Source: Lachnospiraceae bacterium
Lineage (GTDB): Bacteria > Bacillota > Clostridia > Lachnospirales > Anaerotignaceae
Direction of reading: 5' to 3'
Length of the DNA: 14,608 nucleotides
NCBI GenBank assembly: GCA_028695945.1
Contig: JAQVIB010000017.1
Coordinates: 1-14,608 of the forward strand
Below, one piece after another: positions 14,500 through 14,608 of the stretch. The notes below the pieces were generated by a model that worked only from the letters and a program-made list of their open reading frames with translations, ran no database searches and was not told where the DNA came from. How positions within the stretch are numbered: position 1 is the stretch's first letter; each line of letters begins with the position of its first letter. A program made the position numbers and the translations under genes.

Positions 14500-14608
14500 C
14501 TTCTTTTCTCCTCCTATCCTGGCATCTTCTTGCCTGTATAGCAAAAACGCCGCCTCTTAGCACCCTTTCTTCGTCTGGAAACAAATCTACAAATTTTCCG
14601 CAGATCGG
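14500..14608 (-). other. Upstream leader of the SLH protein gene (partial)
   Basis: The 109 bases before the SLH start include the AGGAGG ribosome binding site (14510-14515) and are visibly more G/C-rich than the other intergenic stretches. A small hairpin GGCA-AGAAGA-UGCC (about 14521-14534) and a weak stem AUCUGC / GUAGAU can be drawn near the window edge. This could be the end of a structured leader, but no known riboswitch class was recognised and the promoter lies outside the window. Confidence 0.4.

Noticed and set aside
9331..14544. SLH protein starting at TTG 14544
   Set aside because: The extra 15 residues precede a normal signal peptide and include the AGGAGG site; the ATG at 14499 fits both signals.

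Overview
The window reads as a piece of a motile, low-GC Gram-positive chromosome, most likely a clostridium of the Lachnospirales type. The signs are A/T-rich intergenic DNA, strong AGGAGG-type ribosome binding sites, frequent TTG starts, a Gram-positive flagellar gene order, and a very large S-layer-homology (SLH) surface protein. The exact genus cannot be fixed from the sequence alone. Every supported gene lies on the minus strand, so transcription runs from high to low coordinates.

Layout in transcription order. (1) 14499-9331: a 1722-residue secreted SLH protein (signal peptide, three SLH domains, a beta-solenoid, a series of Fn3-like 'GYP' repeats and Ig-like modules), closed by a strong intrinsic terminator at 9278-9309. 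(2) 9277-8988: an A/T-rich control region with two tandem sigma-A-like promoters and a 12-bp direct repeat that overlaps one core element of each. (3) 8987-2419: the flagellar cluster flgB-flgC-fliE-fliF-fliG-fliH-fliI-fliJ, tightly packed, with two 8-nt overlaps, ending in a strong terminator at 2374-2411. (4) 2373-1814: a long leader region with a candidate promoter and a class I cyclic-di-GMP riboswitch (GEMM-I). (5) 1813-1: the first 604 codons of a methyl-accepting chemotaxis protein (dCache sensor, HAMP, start of the signalling domain), cut by the window edge.

The flagellar genes encode the proximal rod (FlgB, FlgC, with FliE joining it to the ring), the MS ring (FliF), the rotor part of the switch (FliG) and the export ATPase complex (FliH, FliI, FliJ). 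The chemoreceptor feeds the motor through CheA/CheY encoded elsewhere, and its expression appears to be set by the second messenger that usually governs the motile-to-sessile switch.

The least routine items are the riboswitch leader, which has an upstream mimic of its own P1 strand; an Ala/Pro/Lys pentapeptide-repeat tail on FliG; four TTG starts among eight flagellar genes; the apparent early end of the flagellar operon after fliJ; and the large SLH protein with a higher-order A-B-A-B repeat pattern. No mobile element, CRISPR array, tRNA or rRNA was seen. No wholly new multi-gene system is supported.
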